Part shown: positions 8,328 to 10,976 of the stretch, piece by piece
Position numbering within the stretch: position 1 is the stretch's first letter
Layout of the letters: each line of letters begins with the position of its first letter
Source: Thermoleophilia bacterium
Lineage (GTDB): Bacteria; Actinomycetota; Thermoleophilia; Miltoncostaeales; Miltoncostaeaceae
Assembly (NCBI GenBank): GCA_016463385.1
Contig: JAEMRL010000038.1
Coordinates: 1 to 10,976 of the forward strand
DNA: 10,976 nt
Reading direction: 5' to 3'
Position numbers and translations under genes: made by a program
The notes under the pieces: model-generated
Database searches by the model: none
Seen by the model: the letters and a program-made list of their open reading frames with translations, nothing else
What the model was told of the DNA's origin: nothing

Positions 8328-8354
8328 CGCGCGAGCCCGGGGAGGGCTCGCGCG
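8328..8354 (-). terminator. Terminator hairpin downstream of the serine-less hydrolase
   Basis: A perfect 11-bp stem (CGCGCGAGCCC at 8328-8338 with 8344-8354) encloses a 5-nt loop. It lies 15 bp beyond the stop of the minus-strand alpha/beta-hydrolase at 8370. No U-tract is present. Confidence 0.7.
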
Positions 8355-8369
8355 TGCGGGGCGATGTGG

Positions 8370-9062
8370 CTAGGCGGCCACCGGCTGGTTGCGGAGCGAG
8401 AGGCTGCGGACGGCGCGGATCAGTTCCTTCGGGCGCTCGACCGCGACGTTGTGGCCGGCCTCGGAGACCACGTGGAAGCGGGCGTTCTGCATCCACACCG
8501 ACAGCTCGCGCTGCGTCTCGGCGGGGACGGCCCGGTCGGCGCTTCCGGCGATCACGATCACCGGGGCGTCCACCTGGGCGAGCGCGCCCCTCCAGTCGGG
8601 ACGCGTGCCCATGGCCTCGGCGGCGAGTGCCGGCCCCTCGGCGCGACGGTCGCGGAGCGCGCGGGCGGCACGGGCCCAGCGGTCCTGGCCCTCCATGTCC
8701 TCGCCGCGCGGGCTGACGCCGGAGACGACGAGCCCGTCGACCAGTCCGGGGTGGCCGAGCGCGAGCGCGAGGCCGGTCGCGGCGCCGAGGCCGACGCCCA
8801 CGAGGATCGCGCCGCCGCCCTCGGCGGCCACGAGGCGCGCCACGTCGGAGGCGAAGTCGTCGATGCTCCAGGGGCCGTGCGGGGTCGGCGATCCGCCGTG
8901 CCCGCGCAGGTCGGGAGCGATGATGGTGAAGTCGTCGGACAGGACCCCGAGAGCGTCGAGCATGCTCGCGCCGGACTGTCCCAGATCGTGCAGGGCAACC
9001 AGCGGAGGGCCGTCACCGACACGGTGCACGGCGAGCTCGATTGCGGGGGGTAGTGAAGGCAT
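8370..9062 (-). CDS. Alpha/beta-hydrolase-fold protein with nucleophile Ser replaced by Gly
   Basis: A 230-aa soluble alpha/beta-hydrolase-fold protein. The fold is clear from PPLVALHDLGQSG (oxyanion-loop strand, about 19-31), IIAPDLRGHGGS (about 47-58), the nucleophile-elbow strand ILVGVGLGAATGLALALGHP (about 86-105), VDAPVIVIAGSADRAVP (acid Asp176) and HVVSEAGHNVAVERP (His204). In this family the elbow normally reads G-X-S-X-G. Here it is G-V-G-L-G, with codon GGC for residue 91 (8790-8792). A conventional esterase mechanism therefore looks impossible, although the acid and base are kept. It may be a binding or sensor protein, or use a different chemistry. The ATG at 9062 has AGGAG 8 nt upstream. 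It is divergent from a CGNR-type regulator, probably its controller. Fold is certain, function is not. Confidence 0.9.
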   Translation of the reverse strand: MPSLPPAIELAVHRVGDGPPLVALHDLGQSGASMLDALGVLSDDFTIIAPDLRGHGGSPTPHGPWSIDDFASDVARLVAAEGGGAILVGVGLGAATGLALALGHPGLVDGLVVSGVSPRGEDMEGQDRWARAARALRDRRAEGPALAAEAMGTRPDWRGALAQVDAPVIVIAGSADRAVPAETQRELSVWMQNARFHVVSEAGHNVAVERPKELIRAVRSLSLRNQPVAA

Positions 9063-9074
9063 CAGCGGCGCTCC

Positions 9075-9105
9075 TGTTAACCACTGTGATATTGCTTTGG
9101 TGGTG
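9075..9105. promoter_or_regulatory. AT-rich divergent control region with inverted repeat
   Basis: The 75-bp gap between the hydrolase and the CGNR regulator contains an AT-rich island rare in this window. ACCAC (9080-9084) is mirrored by GTGGT (9100-9104) across 15 bp, and ATATTG lies near the centre. This fits an operator/promoter region for one or both genes. No confident -35/-10 pair can be assigned in either direction. Confidence 0.35.
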
Positions 9106-9137
9106 AGAGTACGCCGGTCCAGCGACCCCGTCAAACG

Positions 9138-9671
9138 ATGACGGACTTCATCCTCCTCGCGGGCCGGCCTGCGCTCGACCTCTGCAATACCCACTTGTGC
9201 GGACATGAACGCCTGGTCGCGACGAACGATCTCGCACAGTGGTTCGTGGCCGCGGGGCTGACGGATCAGCCGCCCGCGATCTCGTCCCGCGAGCTCGCCG
9301 CGGCCCGGCGCCTGCGCGACGATCTGAGGCCCGCCCTGCTCGACTCCGACGGGCCCGCCGTGGCGGCGATCGCGGGGGACTGGCTCGACCACGCGCCGGG
9401 GCGCCTGTGCGTGGAGCCCGAGACCCTGACGCCGCGGTTCACGCCCGGAGCCCGCACCTCCGGGTGTCTTCTCGTGACGGCGGTACTGGACGCCCTCGAC
9501 CTGGTGCGCGACATGCCCGGCCGCGTGCGCGAGTGCGCCGATCCCGACTGCCCGGTGATCTACCTCGACACCAGCCGCAACCGCAGCCGGCGATGGTGCT
9601 CGATGGAGGGCTGCGGCGCGCGGGCGAAGGCGTCGACCTACTACCGGCGCCACCGGGCCGGCTCCGACTGA
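9138..9671 (+). CDS. CGNR zinc-finger / ABATE-domain transcriptional regulator
   Basis: A 177-aa probable DNA-binding regulator. The N-terminal part (about 1-120) matches the ABATE (putative stress-induced regulator) domain seen in this family, opening with FILLAGRPALDLCNT. The C-terminal part (about 128-173) is the CGNR zinc finger. Predicted zinc ligands are C133, C138, C154 and C159, flanking the near-invariant block YLDTSRNRSRRWCSM, with the basic tail ASTYYRRHR. The eponymous CGNR tetrad reads CGAR here, so the Asn is replaced by Ala. The start ATG at 9138 has no Shine-Dalgarno sequence, and no in-frame alternative start is seen in the gap. It is divergent from the serine-less hydrolase and likely controls it and itself. 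It ends 3 bp from the convergent hydrolase stop. Confidence 0.9.
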   Translation: MTDFILLAGRPALDLCNTHLCGHERLVATNDLAQWFVAAGLTDQPPAISSRELAAARRLRDDLRPALLDSDGPAVAAIAGDWLDHAPGRLCVEPETLTPRFTPGARTSGCLLVTAVLDALDLVRDMPGRVRECADPDCPVIYLDTSRNRSRRWCSMEGCGARAKASTYYRRHRAGSD

Positions 9672-9674
9672 CGC

Positions 9675-10430
9675 TCAGCCCGCTCCGGACTCCGGCAGCC
9701 GCCGGGACAGGAACTCCCGCACGGCCCCGGAGAACGCCGTGGGGTGCTCCAGGGCGCTGAAGTGCCCGGACTCGGGGATCACGACCAACTCGGCGTCGGG
9801 GAGCCCCTCGACGAGCACCTGCGCGCATGAGACCGGTGTCAGCGTGTCCTGCCCGCCGACGATGACGAGCGCCGGCACGTCCATCGCCGCGAGGTCGGGG
9901 CGCCGGTCCGCGCGCCCGGCCAGGGCCTCGAGGGCACGGGCGATGGCCTCCGGGTCCTGCGCGTCGGCGATGGCCCGCGCGGCTCCGAGGCTGGCGTGGT
10001 CGCCCGGCGCCACCAGCCGGGGGACGAACTCGTCGAGGAAGCCGGCAGAGCCCTCGGTGCGCACGCGCAGGGCGGCGGCGTGCCGCCCGGTGCGCGCCTC
10101 GGGGGTGTCGTCCTCGGCGCGCGTGTCGGCCAGCACCAGCGCCGCGACGCGCTCGGGGTGCCGCGCGGCGAGTGCGAGGGCCACGTAGCCGCCGATCGAG
10201 AGGCCGCAGACGGCCGCACGGCCCCCGGGGGCCTCGCGGGCGATCGTCTCCGCGACGGTGTCAGCGAAGCCATCGACGGTGGGGTGATCCTCCGGGGCGG
10301 CGGCGCCGAGGCCCGGGAACTCGCAGGCGATCACCGGGCGGTCGTCGGCGAGCGCCGGGCGGACCGCGCTCCAGAAACCCGCGTCCATGGGGAAGGGATG
10401 GAGCAGTACGAGGGGGACCGGGCCGACCAC
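9675..10430 (-). CDS. Alpha/beta-hydrolase with intact catalytic triad
   Basis: A 251-aa cytoplasmic alpha/beta-hydrolase of the MhpC/PcaD/MenH-like group. PLVLLHPFPMDAGFW (about 6-20) forms the oxyanion strand. The nucleophile elbow is VCGLSIGGYVAL with Ser78, the acid is Asp195 in VGGQDTLTP and the base is His223 in ESGHFSALEHP. The Pro-Phe-Pro-Met after the HG-position His resembles enol-lactonase and esterase relatives. The substrate cannot be told. The GTG at 10430 starts right at the first strand, with TACGGT ending 6 nt upstream, a leaderless layout with no ribosome site. It converges on the CGNR regulator with a 3-bp gap. It differs from the neighbouring hydrolase at 8370-9062, which lacks the nucleophile. 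Confidence 0.92.
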   Translation of the reverse strand: MVGPVPLVLLHPFPMDAGFWSAVRPALADDRPVIACEFPGLGAAAPEDHPTVDGFADTVAETIAREAPGGRAAVCGLSIGGYVALALAARHPERVAALVLADTRAEDDTPEARTGRHAAALRVRTEGSAGFLDEFVPRLVAPGDHASLGAARAIADAQDPEAIARALEALAGRADRRPDLAAMDVPALVIVGGQDTLTPVSCAQVLVEGLPDAELVVIPESGHFSALEHPTAFSGAVREFLSRRLPESGAG

Positions 10431-10436
10431 GCCCGC

Positions 10437-10442
10437 ACCGTA
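10437..10442 (-). promoter_or_regulatory. TACGGT -10-like box before the triad-intact hydrolase
   Basis: On the minus strand TACGGT ends six bases before the GTG at 10430, with no ribosome site between. The spacing predicts transcription from the start codon itself. A -35 is not obvious. Confidence 0.5.
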
Positions 10443-10485
10443 CCCCCTCGGCCCGGGCGACGCGACGCCCGGCGGGCCCGGCCGC

Positions 10486-10491
10486 TACCGT
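10486..10491 (+). promoter_or_regulatory. TACCGT -10-like box before the right-edge gene
   Basis: TACCGT ends six bases before the GTG at 10498. Together with the minus-strand box at 10437-10442 it makes two back-to-back leaderless promoters in a 67-bp divergent gap. A weak GCGACG lies 18 bp upstream. Confidence 0.5.
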
Positions 10492-10497
10492 GGAACC

Positions 10498-10976
10498 GTG
10501 AGCACCACCACGCCCGTCGCACCACCCGGCCCCGAGCGGCGGCGCCAGGCCAGCCTCGGCGGCCTCGTGCCCACCTCGGCCGTCGCCCGCGAGGGCGACA
10601 CCCTGATCCTGGCCCTCTGCGTCGAGGTGCACGCCGAGGGCGCGGTGCTGCCGTTGCTGGTCCTCTCCGACGCGCCCGGGCTGCTCGGGTGGGATCCGGT
10701 GAAGGGCCTGGAGGTCCACGACGACACCGGCCGCTCCTACGAGGTCCGGAACCTGGCGCAGCAGGCCGGCCTCGGCGCCCTGCAGACCGCGGTCTGGATC
10801 GAGCCCGCGCCACCACCCGACGCGCGCCGCCTGCTCCTCGCGGTGACGGGCCTGGTGCGCACCGCCGTCGCGCGCGGCACCGGCATCGAGCGGCCCCTCT
10901 CCGGCACGAGCTGGTCGTTCGAGATCGACCTCGTGCCGCAGCGGACCGGGGCGGAGGTGCCCGCCCCGCCCACCGG
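10498..10976 (+). CDS. Protein of unknown function, N-terminal part (partial)
   Basis: An open frame from GTG 10498 runs without a stop to the right edge, giving 159 codons. I do not recognise the protein. After a Pro/Arg-rich start it shows alternating hydrophobic stretches of beta character. They include DTLILALCVEVHAEGAVLPL (about 34-53), LEVHDDTGRSYEV (about 72-84) and SWSFEIDLVP near the end. The pattern suggests a beta-sandwich domain. There is no signal peptide or membrane helix. Third-position G/C bias and a TACCGT box at leaderless spacing support it as a gene. It is divergent from the triad-intact hydrolase. Confidence 0.72.
   Translation, partial: MSTTTPVAPPGPERRRQASLGGLVPTSAVAREGDTLILALCVEVHAEGAVLPLLVLSDAPGLLGWDPVKGLEVHDDTGRSYEVRNLAQQAGLGALQTAVWIEPAPPPDARRLLLAVTGLVRTAVARGTGIERPLSGTSWSFEIDLVPQRTGAEVPAPPT

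Noticed and set aside
9085..9100. TGTGATATTGCTTTGG as a CRP-type site
   Set aside because: Only the left half-site TGTGA matches. The right half lacks TCACA, so it is not a credible CRP palindrome.
9063..9653. Upstream extension of the serine-less hydrolase frame to give 427 residues
   Set aside because: The added part runs antisense through the CGNR regulator. The internal ATG at 9062 has an AGGAG ribosome site and starts directly at the hydrolase fold.

Overview
This window is high-GC, gene-dense DNA of actinobacterial character, and most genes show strong third-position G/C bias. The mix of a type III glutamine synthetase, PucR and CGNR-type regulators, a FAS1 protein and a siroheme sulfite/nitrite reductase with a long C-terminal extension fits Actinomycetota. 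A deep lineage such as Thermoleophilia is a guess from protein flavour, not a proven placement. I see no tRNA, rRNA, CRISPR array, transposase or integrase. It looks like ordinary chromosome rather than a mobile island.

Layout, left to right. Positions 1-694 (minus) hold the N-terminal part of a type III glutamine synthetase that runs off the left edge. It is divergent from a PucR/CdaR-type regulator (876-2516, plus), and the 181-bp gap carries a perfect 9-bp inverted repeat. A small zinc-ribbon protein follows (2539-2895, plus), facing a secreted fasciclin-domain protein (2969-3478, minus). Upstream of that, on the same strand, lies a class IV PLP aminotransferase/aminodeoxychorismate lyase-like gene (3574-4368, minus). 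Divergent from it are a possible 15-codon leader ORF and an unrecognised acidic 160-aa protein (4490-4972, plus).

The centre is a ferredoxin-type sulfite/nitrite reductase (5035-7299, plus). It has a helical HEPN-like C-terminal extension and is followed 10 bp later by an unrecognised 184-aa protein (7310-7864), almost certainly in the same operon. A strong hairpin separates this pair from a convergent 66-aa gene (7907-8107, minus). The right third holds an alpha/beta-hydrolase whose nucleophile serine appears to be glycine (8370-9062, minus), divergent from a CGNR zinc-finger regulator (9138-9671, plus). Then comes a second alpha/beta-hydrolase with an intact triad (9675-10430, minus). A partial unknown gene (10498 to the right edge, plus) diverges from it.

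Themes. The left end concerns nitrogen assimilation and its likely control, and the centre concerns assimilatory reduction of sulfite or nitrite. The right end has a regulator/hydrolase pair. A recurring promoter layout appears: a TACGGT/TACCGT hexamer sits 6-7 nt before the start codon of three genes, and a weaker version precedes the PucR gene. This suggests leaderless transcripts and helps decide start codons. I found no clear multi-gene new system. The best leads are the reductase-HEPN fusion with its partner gene, the serine-less hydrolase, the leaderless promoter motif and the coupled leader ORF.
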